From: UBA12403 sp043808565
Lineage (GTDB): Bacteria > Patescibacteriota > Patescibacteriia > UBA9934 > GWF2-40-263
Reading direction: 5' to 3'
Assembly: GCA_043808565.1 (NCBI GenBank)
Contig: JAZDEQ010000032.1
Span: forward strand, 1-62,217
DNA: 62,217 bases
This document shows positions 35,744-43,050 of the stretch, piece after piece (position 1 is the stretch's first letter; the number at the start of each line of letters is the position of its first letter). The notes under the pieces were generated by a model, which worked only from the letters and a program-made list of their open reading frames with translations, was not told the origin of the DNA and ran no database searches. A program made the position numbers and the translations under genes.

Positions 35744-35782
35744 AAAAAATCACCAAACTTGGTTAGTTGGTGATTTTTTTTG
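35744..35782. terminator. Bidirectional terminator between hicA and folA
   Basis: AATCACCAA pairs with TTGGTGATT; A6 on one side and T8 on the other. It lies between convergent genes. Confidence 0.85.
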
Positions 35783-35798
35783 ATTGTCCAAGTATTTT

Positions 35799-36269
35799 TT
35801 ATTTTTGATAAGTGGTAAAAGTAAAGCCCTCATGTTTTTCTTCGTTGGTTTTTATCCAAATGGTCGGATCAATCGTCGGAAAAGTTGCGTCGCCGTCAAC
35901 ATCGCCGCTAACGTGAGTGATTTCCAGGCGATCGGCTAGGTCAATAGTTTGTCGATACATTTCCGCACCGCCAATAACGAAAATTTGTTCGTTGTCGTGA
36001 TTTTTTAAAGCGGTTTCAAGGTCTTGATAAACAAAAGTTCCGACTGGGGCTGGGTAATCAGTTTGTCGGGTAATGACAATATTTTTTCGGTCAGGCAGGG
36101 GTTTACCAAGCCGAGCCACAATTGATTCAAAAGTTTTTCGGCCCATAAGGACAGTATGACCAGTTGTCAGTTGTTTGAAATGTTTTAAATCCTCCGGCAG
36201 ATACCAGGGCAGTTCGTTGTTTTTGCCAATAACGCCATTGGCGGCAACCGCGGCGATGAGAGTTAGCAT
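35799..36269 (-). CDS. folA: Dihydrofolate reductase
   Basis: 156 residues that reduce dihydrofolate with NADPH, regenerating the cofactor consumed by ThyA. The hallmark N-terminus is LIAAVAANGVIGKNNELPWYLPEDLKHF, followed by VLMGRKTFESI and IFVIGGAEMYRQ. A longer ORF from 36338 exists, but the ATG at 36269 gives the standard DHFR start. It is the last gene of the minus-strand nucleotide cassette, 4 bases after the kinase-like gene. Confidence 0.95.
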   Translation of the reverse strand: MLTLIAAVAANGVIGKNNELPWYLPEDLKHFKQLTTGHTVLMGRKTFESIVARLGKPLPDRKNIVITRQTDYPAPVGTFVYQDLETALKNHDNEQIFVIGGAEMYRQTIDLADRLEITHVSGDVDGDATFPTIDPTIWIKTNEEKHEGFTFTTYQK

Positions 36270-36273
36270 AATT

Positions 36274-36855
36274 TTAATGAGTCGATAACCACTTAAAAAA
36301 TTCTCGAATTTTATCTTGATATTCTTCGACGGTACCAATGTTGAGAATGGTATAATCGGCCATGGCGATTGGGCCGCCTTTGGCTAGGTTTTCGATTTCG
36401 GCCACATCGCGAGCCGCCGCGGCTTCATGAGAAAAATTATGATTTCGTAGAGCAGTATCTTTACTGTCAGGAAAACGTTTTTCTAATCTTTGATAACGAA
36501 TTTCTGGCGGGGCATAGACGGCCACAATAATTAAATTCTGGCCATATTTTTCCTTGAGAATTTTATATTCTTCCCAGCTATACAAACCATCGCCAACCAC
36601 GTGACCGGTTTTTAAAAGATCATCAAATTTTGGAATATTCAAAATGGCCATGACGCCCATGCCATATTGTTTACGAAAATTTTCTCGAATTTCTCGCTGC
36701 AAGGCTTCGGTTGGCGGCTCGCCACGACGTTTTGTTTCATCAAGAACCACTTGTCCGAACCGGACAAAACCATAACCTTCCTTAACCAACATGTCAGAGA
36801 GTAGACTTTTACCACTCCCACACATGCCGACCACGGCGACAAGCTTATTAGGCAT
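36274..36855 (-). CDS. NMP/dephospho-CoA-kinase-like P-loop protein
   Basis: 193 residues. Walker A VGMCGSGKS lies at about 9-17, a lid-like region includes FGQVVLDETKRRG, and VYAPPEIRYQRLEKR resembles the nucleotide-kinase arginine region. It resembles the AAA_18/dephospho-CoA-kinase-like kinases common in archaea and CPR. Its position between thyA and folA suggests a deoxynucleoside monophosphate kinase role, for example dTMP, but this is inference; no dedicated tmk is seen. The ATG at 36855, one base after thyA, is preferred to the upstream one at 36867. Confidence 0.8.
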   Translation of the reverse strand: MPNKLVAVVGMCGSGKSLLSDMLVKEGYGFVRFGQVVLDETKRRGEPPTEALQREIRENFRKQYGMGVMAILNIPKFDDLLKTGHVVGDGLYSWEEYKILKEKYGQNLIIVAVYAPPEIRYQRLEKRFPDSKDTALRNHNFSHEAAAARDVAEIENLAKGGPIAMADYTILNIGTVEEYQDKIREFFKWLSTH

Positions 36856-36856
36856 A

Positions 36857-37852
36857 TTAAAAACCACCGATATTGGCGATTTCGGCTTTAATAGCTGGAT
36901 GCGGTTCGTAGCCTTCTAAAGTAAAATCTTCGTATTTAAAATCGTCAATATTTTTAATTTCTGGATTGAGTTTCATAGTGGGGAACGGTTTGGGTTCCCG
37001 TGAAAGCTGAAGTTTGGCTTGGTCAAAGTGATTGGAATAAAGATGAACATCGCCAAACGTATGAACAAATTCTCCAGGTTTAAGACCAGTGACCTGGGCC
37101 ACCATCAATAAGAGAAGGGCATAGCTCGTGATATTAAAAGGTACGCCTAAAAACGAATCAGCACTTCTTTGATAAAGGCCAAGATTTAAAACGCCATCAC
37201 CAGTTACTTGAAATTGAAAAGTGGTGTGGCAGAAAGGCGGTACTTCGTTGGCATTGCCGGGCGAAGCCATGGCATAAATAAAGTCCGGGTTCCAGGCTGA
37301 AACAACATAAGATTTGCGGAATGGTTTATCTTTAAGACCCTGAATACACCAACCTAATTGATCGATTTCTCGACCATCAGCAGCTGGCCAGCGGCGCCAC
37401 ATGCGGCCATAAACACAAATCAAATCACCCCAATTTTTAACAAATTTACTTTCAGCCGACTCGGCTTTAATTTTGGCGATAAAATCTTCCTGAGTCATGT
37501 CTTCGGCTGGCGCGTCTTTTACACAATGTTTGTGATATCTTTTCCAAGCCCATTCATCCCAAATGTGGACGTCGTTGTCGACCAAATATTTAATATTTGT
37601 ATCACCGCGTAAAAACCAAAGCAGCTCCACAATTATGCCTCGATAAAAAACTTTTTTTGTCGTTAAGATCGGGAAACCTTGTCGTAAATCAAAGCGAATC
37701 TGTCGACCAAAAAGAGAGCGGATGCAGGGTGGTTCCTCACCTTTATCAGCGTATTGTTGCAAGACTTCAGGGGTAAAAAATAATTTTTTGTCTGAGCCAT
37801 TATCGATGATGTCTTGAAGTAGGCCCAGATATTGTTGTTCGGGATGGGACAT
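36857..37852 (-). CDS. thyA: Thymidylate synthase (ThyA type)
   Basis: 331 residues that methylate dUMP to dTMP using methylene-tetrahydrofolate. Clear motifs are RSLFGRQIRFDLRQGFPILTTKKV, VELLWFLRGDTNI, the catalytic Cys208 in VPPFCHTTFQFQV, YQRSADSFLGVPFNI and the HLYSNHFDQ substrate region. The open frame extends to 38062, but that extension lies inside dcd and is not family-like. The ATG at 37852 (MSHPEQQYLGLL) is right. A segment around 110-140 is longer than in E. coli ThyA (264 residues). Confidence 0.96.
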   Translation of the reverse strand: MSHPEQQYLGLLQDIIDNGSDKKLFFTPEVLQQYADKGEEPPCIRSLFGRQIRFDLRQGFPILTTKKVFYRGIIVELLWFLRGDTNIKYLVDNDVHIWDEWAWKRYHKHCVKDAPAEDMTQEDFIAKIKAESAESKFVKNWGDLICVYGRMWRRWPAADGREIDQLGWCIQGLKDKPFRKSYVVSAWNPDFIYAMASPGNANEVPPFCHTTFQFQVTGDGVLNLGLYQRSADSFLGVPFNITSYALLLLMVAQVTGLKPGEFVHTFGDVHLYSNHFDQAKLQLSREPKPFPTMKLNPEIKNIDDFKYEDFTLEGYEPHPAIKAEIANIGGF

Positions 37853-37871
37853 ATATTTGCGGGTTATTTTT

Positions 37872-38414
37872 TTAAACTTGAACCTCTTTTTTATTATCTG
37901 AGGAAACTCGGCCGCCTTGCCATTGACCGCGATACTGATTGCCTTCGCCCAGTACTTCCCAAAAAACAATATGAACAATTCGTGAGCCCATTTCCACTTC
38001 AAATTCGCAAGGCCCGGCATTAAATAGTAAGAAGGATAATTCACCCTTGTAACCAGGAGCAATATTGCCGCCCTGCATCATAATTCCCGAACGATAAAAA
38101 GTACTTCGTAAAGTCATGATCGAAGTTAGATTCATTGGAAAATTAACCTTTTCGACAATTGTAGCCAAAAAACATTCGCCCGGTTTAATAATTACTGACG
38201 ATTTTTTGGTTTCATTAAATTGAGCGATAAGTTCGGCTTCTGGTGTTGATCTTTCTTCTAATCCCATAAAACCGCGACCAGAAATTTTGTGGAGTTTTCC
38301 TAATCGCAAATCAAACCCCGCACCTTCGGGATTATTAAGTTCGCGATCGCAAAGATTTTCGACCAGATTGATTTCTTTTACGAGTTCGTGAAGTTTTTGA
38401 ATGCCTAAAATCAT
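37872..38414 (-). CDS. dcd: dCTP deaminase/dUTPase-family protein
   Basis: 180 residues of the Dcd/dUTPase trimer fold. LREL-like start, GAGFDLRLGKL, IIKPGECFLATIVEKV, the RSTFYRSG motif, APGYKGELSF with the catalytic-type glutamate, and a final QYRGQWQGGRV match Dcd. It would make dUMP or dUTP from dCTP, feeding ThyA. Dcd versus bifunctional dCTP deaminase/dUTPase cannot be settled from motifs alone. Confidence 0.88.
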   Translation of the reverse strand: MILGIQKLHELVKEINLVENLCDRELNNPEGAGFDLRLGKLHKISGRGFMGLEERSTPEAELIAQFNETKKSSVIIKPGECFLATIVEKVNFPMNLTSIMTLRSTFYRSGIMMQGGNIAPGYKGELSFLLFNAGPCEFEVEMGSRIVHIVFWEVLGEGNQYRGQWQGGRVSSDNKKEVQV

Positions 38415-38448
38415 ATTTTTATATTTTTAATTCATCTCACCACCCTCC

Positions 38449-38587
38449 CGTCATTGCGAGGAGCTCCGAGTTTTCTAGCGACGCGGCAATCTAAGAATAT
38501 CTAGACAAGAGTTATTAGATTGCTTCCACCTTCGCTGGGCTATGGTGGACAAGTCGTCGCTCAGCGGCTTCGTTTCTCGCAATGACG
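38449..38587. repeat. 139-bp MITE-like palindromic element
   Basis: Perfect 12-bp terminal inverted repeats CGTCATTGCGAG and CTCGCAATGACG. Internal GCAATCTAA/TTAGATTGC arms, and a nested TCCACC-GGTGGA palindrome at 38525-38549. It supplies the last codons (RHCEKRSR) of the NUDIX gene. Such CATTGCGAG palindromes are known dispersed repeats in diverse bacteria. Confidence 0.85.
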
Positions 38588-38983
38588 AAATTTAAAACCA
38601 TTTAAAATAGCTTGACGCATTTCGGGAGAGATTTTTAATTTGTTAATGTCTTTCGGACTTATCCAGAGATAACTTTCGTGTTCAGAACTTAATTTTAAAC
38701 CTTTTATTGTTTTGAGCCGACAAATAAATTGTAGATCAAAAGTTTGAGTTTTTTGATCAGCCGATAAATAATTAAAGACATTGTATAGAACCAAAACTTT
38801 TACAGTTAAATTGGTTTCTTCTTTAATTTCTCTAACCAGGGCTTGCTCGGCTGTTTCGCCAAATTTTATTTTGCCACCAGGCATTTCAAAAAAATTTGGG
38901 AGGAGCTTTTCATTTGCTGAACGTTTTAACAGCAATATTTTATTCTGATACTTTATAAAGCCAGTGGCGCCCAACTTGAACAT
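38561..38983 (-). CDS. NUDIX hydrolase (MutT-like)
   Basis: 140 residues. The NUDIX box is complete: GGKIKFGETAEQALVREIKEET (about 36-57), with a preceding KILLLKRS strand. Members hydrolyse nucleoside diphosphate-linked substrates. In this cassette a (d)NTP sanitising or dNTP pyrophosphatase role is plausible. The ATG at 38983 directly follows the dCMP deaminase stop; an earlier ATG at 39007 would overlap that gene. The 3' end runs into a dispersed palindrome, so the last residues are probably not native. Confidence 0.9.
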   Translation of the reverse strand: MFKLGATGFIKYQNKILLLKRSANEKLLPNFFEMPGGKIKFGETAEQALVREIKEETNLTVKVLVLYNVFNYLSADQKTQTFDLQFICRLKTIKGLKLSSEHESYLWISPKDINKLKISPEMRQAILNGFKFRHCEKRSR

Positions 38984-38985
38984 GT

Positions 38986-39579
38986 TTATTGTCCACAACC
39001 ACCGCAACTACCAGTGCAAGAAGCACACGCCGACTCGCCGGTGTTAGTTATTCCTTCGGCCGGACAAGTATAAATTTTACCTTCGTATTTTCGAATAACA
39101 ATATTTCTCATTTTAGCTAATTCCCAAGCTTCATCTTCTTCTTCGAATTTTTCGCCACCGGTTTGCATGCGTTTATAGACTTTATAATAAACAATCTCGG
39201 TTATTCCGGCATTATTAAAAGCTTTCATACAATCATAGCAAGGAAAGAGGGCGGTGTAGACCGTGGCTCCGCGAAGACGGGTGGCGTCTTGGGCATTAAT
39301 AATGGCATTAATTTCAGCATGGGCACCACGGCAACGACGAAGTTTTTTAGTAACCGGATCACCATCGACTTTGGCACAGCCAACATCGGCATCAATGCAA
39401 TGCAAATCGCCTTCGGTTGGACCGTTGTAGCCCATGGAAACGATGCGTTTATTATTATCAACAATAATTGCTCCAGCCATATGATAACGGCAGGCCGTAC
39501 GTTCTGAGGCAATTAAGGCCATGTTCATGAAAAGTTCATCCCAAGAAAGGCGAGAAGTTCGAGGTTTTTTAATATCCAT
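38986..39579 (-). CDS. dCMP deaminase with Cys-rich tail
   Basis: 197 residues of the zinc cytidine/deoxycytidylate deaminase family. The zinc site is HAE (87-89) with PCYDC (113-117); SERTACRYHMAGAIIV and GYNGPTEG are typical dCMP deaminase motifs. It converts dCMP to dUMP, the ThyA substrate. The C-terminal tail has seven cysteines in about 25 residues (CPAEG, SACASCTGSCGGCGQ), beyond the catalytic domain, possibly a second metal site. It is first in the minus-strand nucleotide cassette. Confidence 0.93.
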   Translation of the reverse strand: MDIKKPRTSRLSWDELFMNMALIASERTACRYHMAGAIIVDNNKRIVSMGYNGPTEGDLHCIDADVGCAKVDGDPVTKKLRRCRGAHAEINAIINAQDATRLRGATVYTALFPCYDCMKAFNNAGITEIVYYKVYKRMQTGGEKFEEEDEAWELAKMRNIVIRKYEGKIYTCPAEGITNTGESACASCTGSCGGCGQ

Positions 39580-39711
39580 AAAGATAAAAAAGGCGTTTTT
39601 TAGTTTGAATTCTTTGTAATAGCGTACCTGTCTTTGACCGGAAACGGAAGTGGATAATGGGTGTCGTTGTAGGGGGGGCGGTTGATAGTCGTCTCTTGGG
39701 GGGATTAATAG

Positions 39712-40626
39712 TTAATTTAACGAATACAAAATCGCAATTTGGACAGCAAAAATTACCAAAGCTTCAATAAGAAAAAACCAACGATTTTGGAACGATGATT
39801 TTTGATTGGCCAAAGATAAAAAGCCGCGGATCGGCAGGTAAAAACAAGTCATGGTCATGCCGACGGTGTAAGCGACGTGGCTTGGTTCAGCAAAAACCGG
39901 ATCGGCTTGTTTGGCAATAATTAATTCGATTTCAAAAAGAACCGAAAGAAAAAAACTAAAAAATAATGGTGATAATTTTCCGATGGCAGTTTCCAATTTT
40001 TTTTGACCTTCTTTTTTAAGTTTTTGAATACTAGAAATCTGACTAAAAAAGTATAAGTAATACATTATAGTGATAACTGGAAAAATTATCGCGGCCAAAG
40101 CAAAAATCAAACTGGTAATAATTGGCTGCTGGCCAATTTTTATTTTCATTTTTTGGCGGTAAATTTTAAAACGTTCTTCAGTTTTTTCAATATCAAAACG
40201 AGATTCATCGCCAATTTCTTCTTGTCCACAAGCAAAGCCCCAAAGGGTAACCGAAGCAGCTATTGACGTTAAAATAACGATGGTAAAAACCGTGCCAGTC
40301 CAAGCCGGAGCGATGGCGTCATCAATACCGGTAACTGTCAGAACAAGAGTGTAAATCAAATTAAAAAATCCTAAACCCAAACCAACTATGACCAAAAGAA
40401 TTTTTTTCCAATCTTTATTGGTCCATAATTTAGAAGGCGAGGAATCGGTTCTATTAAAAATAGAAAAGAAGGCTAAGAAAAAAGTAATAAAAATTAGACC
40501 AAGAAGTAAAAGTCCTAAATACGGCTGGATAGCTTCTGGTAAAAAACCATTGCCGTTTTTTACCGAATTATAAAAACCGATTAAGATTAAAAAATCAGCA
40601 ATTAAGGTTATAAAAAAAGTCGTCAT
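39712..40626 (-). CDS. Polytopic membrane protein of unknown function
   Basis: 304 residues with about seven or eight hydrophobic segments, beginning with one at the extreme N-terminus. A charged central loop (about 145-165, QEEIGDESRFDIEKTEERFKIY) is probably cytoplasmic. No recognisable catalytic motif. It stands alone between the nucleotide cassette and the ribosomal cluster. The 131 bases between it and the deaminase gene hold no feature I can support. Confidence 0.75.
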   Translation of the reverse strand: MTTFFITLIADFLILIGFYNSVKNGNGFLPEAIQPYLGLLLLGLIFITFFLAFFSIFNRTDSSPSKLWTNKDWKKILLVIVGLGLGFFNLIYTLVLTVTGIDDAIAPAWTGTVFTIVILTSIAASVTLWGFACGQEEIGDESRFDIEKTEERFKIYRQKMKIKIGQQPIITSLIFALAAIIFPVITIMYYLYFFSQISSIQKLKKEGQKKLETAIGKLSPLFFSFFLSVLFEIELIIAKQADPVFAEPSHVAYTVGMTMTCFYLPIRGFLSLANQKSSFQNRWFFLIEALVIFAVQIAILYSLN

Positions 40627-40661
40627 AAGTTATCTATATCATACAAGAAAGACGTCAAAAC

Positions 40662-40698
40662 AAAAAATCGCCCCAAGCTTTTGGCGGGAGCGATTTTT
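40662..40698 (-). terminator. Terminator of the secE-nusG-rplK-rplA unit
   Basis: Read on the minus strand, AATCGC-t-CCC pairs with GGG-GCGATT and is followed by a T run, 10 bases after the rplA stop. Confidence 0.8.
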
Positions 40699-40707
40699 AA
40701 TTTTGTT

Positions 40708-41391
40708 TTAGGTGGGAATTTCAATGTGTAGCCCCGGACTCATGGTGGCACAAATGACGGCGTTTTCAATGTAGATACCTTTGGCCGCGGCGGGTTTAAC
40801 TTTTTTAATAGCCTCGATTAAAGCTAAAAGATTGGCTTTTAATTTGGCTTCATCAAAAGATAAACGACCGAAAATTTGATGAACATTGCCAGTATCATCG
40901 TTTTTAAAACTAACTTTACCAGCTTTTTGTTCCTGAATCATTTTAGTGATGTTGGAACCAACTGTATCGGTTTTTGGGTTAGGCATTAAACCGCGAGGTC
41001 CGAGGATTTTGGCTAGTTTGGCTAGTTTGGGCATCATGCCAGGGGTGGCAATGGCGACGTCAAATTCGATAACACTGGTTTTTAGGATTTTTTCCATGAC
41101 TTCTTCGTTGCCAATAATGTCGGCTCCAGCTGTTTTGGCCTCAGCTTCTTTTTCGGCTTCGATAAAAGCAATAACTTTTTTTGTTTTACCAGTTCCGTGG
41201 GGCAGAACAATTGTGCCACGAACTTGCTGATCGCCTTTGGTTGGATCAATACCCAGTTTGGCATGAAGTTCTACCGCGGCATCAAATTTGGTGGCTGGTA
41301 GGCTTTTAAGAATTTTTACGGCTTCATCGATGGAGTATTTCTTTTTGGCATCAACGAGTTTTTGGGCCGCTTGATAACGTTTGCTAGGCAT
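40708..41391 (-). CDS. rplA: 50S ribosomal protein L1
   Basis: 227 residues, standard length. It binds the L1 stalk of 23S rRNA. Family motifs are YSIDEAVKILK, VELHAKLGIDP, GTIVLPHGTGK, the conserved ILGPRGLMPNPKTDTV and a final AVICATMSPGL. Last gene of the secE cluster; the 163-bp gap from rplK holds two palindromic elements. Confidence 0.97.
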   Translation of the reverse strand: MPSKRYQAAQKLVDAKKKYSIDEAVKILKSLPATKFDAAVELHAKLGIDPTKGDQQVRGTIVLPHGTGKTKKVIAFIEAEKEAEAKTAGADIIGNEEVMEKILKTSVIEFDVAIATPGMMPKLAKLAKILGPRGLMPNPKTDTVGSNITKMIQEQKAGKVSFKNDDTGNVHQIFGRLSFDEAKLKANLLALIEAIKKVKPAAAKGIYIENAVICATMSPGLHIEIPT

Positions 41392-41411
41392 ATATTTGTT
41401 GTGGTGGTAAC

Positions 41412-41437
41412 GCCCCGCCCTTCGCGAAGGGCGGGGC
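41412..41437. repeat. Perfect 26-bp GC-rich palindrome before rplA
   Basis: The GCCCCGCCCTTCG half is followed exactly by its complement. It lies in the rplK-rplA spacer, next to another palindrome. Confidence 0.75.
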
Positions 41438-41448
41438 TCCCACGGAGT

Positions 41449-41539
41449 GGACGAAATTACGAATATTGGCGAATATACGAATTTGTTTTTTTAAATAATT
41501 ACAACATTCGTATATTCGTACAAATTCGTAATTTCGTCC
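41449..41539. repeat. Palindromic intergenic repeat, ACGAAT family
   Basis: GGACGAAATTACGAAT and its complement form the outer arms, with ACGAATATACGAAT-like units inside, related to 23992-24101. Confidence 0.75.
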
Positions 41540-41554
41540 CCTCTTAATTAATAA

Positions 41555-41977
41555 TTACTCGGTTTCCACACCCATTTGTTTGGCTGTGCCAGCAATAATA
41601 CGCATAGCCATGGCTACATCAGTGGTGTTTAGATCAGGCATTTTCTTTTCGGCAATTTCTTTGAGTTGAGCTTTGGTTAGCTTGCCAACCTTTTCTTGCA
41701 ATGGCTTGCCAGAACCGCTTTTAAGACCTAGAGCTTTTTTAATCAACTCTGAAGTTGGGGCAATTTTCATGATGAAGTCAAAGGTTCGATCTTCATAAAC
41801 ATTGATAATCACCGGAACAACTTCACCGCGACGATCTTGGGTAGCGGCATTGAATTTAACTACGAAATCCTGAATATTTAGACCGCGTTGACCGAGAGCT
41901 GGACCAACTGGTGGGGCTGGGGTAGCGGCACCACCCATAATCTGAAGTTTAATTTGGGTAACGAGTTTTTTGGCCAT
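41555..41977 (-). CDS. rplK: 50S ribosomal protein L11
   Basis: 140 residues. AKKLVTQIKLQI, GAATPAPPVGPALGQRGLNI and the C-terminal rRNA-binding GKLTKAQLKEIAEKKMPDLN are typical. It forms the GTPase-associated stalk base. The ATG at 41977 is chosen over an upstream ATG at 42013 because it gives the standard N-terminus. Confidence 0.97.
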   Translation of the reverse strand: MAKKLVTQIKLQIMGGAATPAPPVGPALGQRGLNIQDFVVKFNAATQDRRGEVVPVIINVYEDRTFDFIMKIAPTSELIKKALGLKSGSGKPLQEKVGKLTKAQLKEIAEKKMPDLNTTDVAMAMRIIAGTAKQMGVETE

Positions 41978-42064
41978 AGTGTTTTTGCTAGATGGATTCC
42001 TTTTAAGGGGCAACCATACTATGAATTAATTTTTTGTTAAAGTGATTGAGTGATGGAGTCTTGG

Positions 42065-42147
42065 AGTCGTGGAGTGAAGGAAGCTCTTATTTTAAGAAAT
42101 ATTCTTCCATAACTCCACAACTCCATGACTTTACACACTCCACGACT
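42065..42147. repeat. Inverted repeat between nusG and rplK
   Basis: AGTCGTGGAGTG (42065-42076) and CACTCCACGACT (42136-42147) are perfect 12-bp arms; the interior also repeats GGAGT/ACTCC units. It ends one base from the nusG stop codon. Confidence 0.75.
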
Positions 42148-42148
42148 T

Positions 42149-42694
42149 TTAGATTTTTTTAACTTGTAAAAAGTCCAACTCAACCGGGGTTTCGCGGCCG
42201 AACATGTTGACCAGAATTTTGACCTTGCCACGAGCTTCGTCGAATTCAGAAACCTTACCTTCGAAATTTTTAAATGGGCCATCGGTAATTTGCACCAAAG
42301 CTCCAACTTCAATTTCCATTTTAAATTCCGGTTCTTCAACTCGGACGCGTTTCATTAAAGCTTCAATTTCTTCTTCGGCAATTGGGGTTGGGGTAGTGCC
42401 AGTGCCGATAAAGCCAGTGACGTTTGGGGTGTTGCGAACCACATACCAAGAATCATCGGTTACTACCATTTCAACCAAGACATAGCCCGGGAAGATTTTT
42501 TCTTCAATGGTTTTTCGTTTGCCGTTTTTGATTTTAATTTTTTTTTCTTTAGGCACCAGAATATCAAAAATTTTATCAGACACATCCATGGTTTCGATAC
42601 GCTGTTTTAAGCTATCGGCCACGGCTTCTTCATAACCAGAATAAGTGTGAATGGCGTACCAGCGACGCCCGTGTTTGGCTACTTGTTTTGGCAT
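42149..42694 (-). CDS. nusG: Transcription termination/antitermination factor NusG
   Basis: 181 residues. An NGN domain starts WYAIHTYSGYEEAVADSLKQ and contains FPGYVLVEMVVTDDSWYVVRNTPNVTGFIG; a KOW domain follows (VQITDGPFKNFEGKV). It binds the RNA polymerase clamp and couples to ribosomes. An AGGAGG lies 5 bases before the ATG, one of the few strong Shine-Dalgarno sites here. Confidence 0.97.
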   Translation of the reverse strand: MPKQVAKHGRRWYAIHTYSGYEEAVADSLKQRIETMDVSDKIFDILVPKEKKIKIKNGKRKTIEEKIFPGYVLVEMVVTDDSWYVVRNTPNVTGFIGTGTTPTPIAEEEIEALMKRVRVEEPEFKMEIEVGALVQITDGPFKNFEGKVSEFDEARGKVKILVNMFGRETPVELDFLQVKKI

Positions 42695-42703
42695 AAATTC
42701 CTC

Positions 42704-42913
42704 CTATTTTCCTAGCTCGACCAACTTGTCGAGACCAAGAGTTAGCGCCCAGTCAAGAATTGTAAAGAAAACTGCTATTAAGACTGTGACGCTGACAACA
42801 ATCGCTGAATAGCGAAGGGTGTCTTTTTTTGATGGCCAAGTTACTTTGCCCAGTTCCTCTTTGGCTTCCTTAATATAACCAATGGGATCTAGGCGTTTTT
42901 TGGTGTTTTCCAT
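42704..42913 (-). CDS. secE: Preprotein translocase subunit SecE
   Basis: 69 residues. An amphipathic YIKEAKEELGKVTWPSKKDTLRYS region leads into a single membrane helix (IVVSVTVLIAVFFTILDWAL). It is the essential small subunit of SecYEG. It heads the secE-nusG-rplK-rplA cluster, the usual bacterial order. Confidence 0.95.
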   Translation of the reverse strand: MENTKKRLDPIGYIKEAKEELGKVTWPSKKDTLRYSAIVVSVTVLIAVFFTILDWALTLGLDKLVELGK

Positions 42914-42957
42914 AATTTTTTGAAGTTTTTAAAACCCCCGCCAGGGGATCTGCGGTT

Positions 42958-42985
42958 AGTATAGCAGATATTAAAAAATCAGCAA
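42958..42985 (-). promoter_or_regulatory. Extended -10 promoter of secE-nusG-rplK-rplA
   Basis: On the minus strand: TTGCTG (42985-42980), 16-bp spacer, TGC then TATACT (42963-42958). The leader of about 38 bases contains a small CCCC-TGGC-GGGG hairpin followed by T4. Confidence 0.7.
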
Positions 42986-43002
42986 GAGGTAAAAGTGAAT
43001 TA

Positions 43003-43039
43003 AAAAACCACGCCTGCGGCTAGCCGAGGAGTGGTTTTT
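43003..43039 (-). terminator. Terminator of the major-type pilin gene
   Basis: AAAACCAC pairs with GTGGTTTT. It lies 12 bases after the pilin stop in the minus-strand direction and ends in a T run. Confidence 0.8.
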
Positions 43040-43050
43040 GACTAGTAAAA

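Noticed and set aside
37853..38062. 70-residue N-terminal extension of ThyA
   Set aside because: It lies in the antisense-like frame inside dcd and has no similarity to ThyA; the ATG at 37852 gives the normal N-terminus.
42037..42339. 100-residue ORF overlapping nusG and the spacer
   Set aside because: It is a frame shadow of the NusG KOW region plus repeat DNA.
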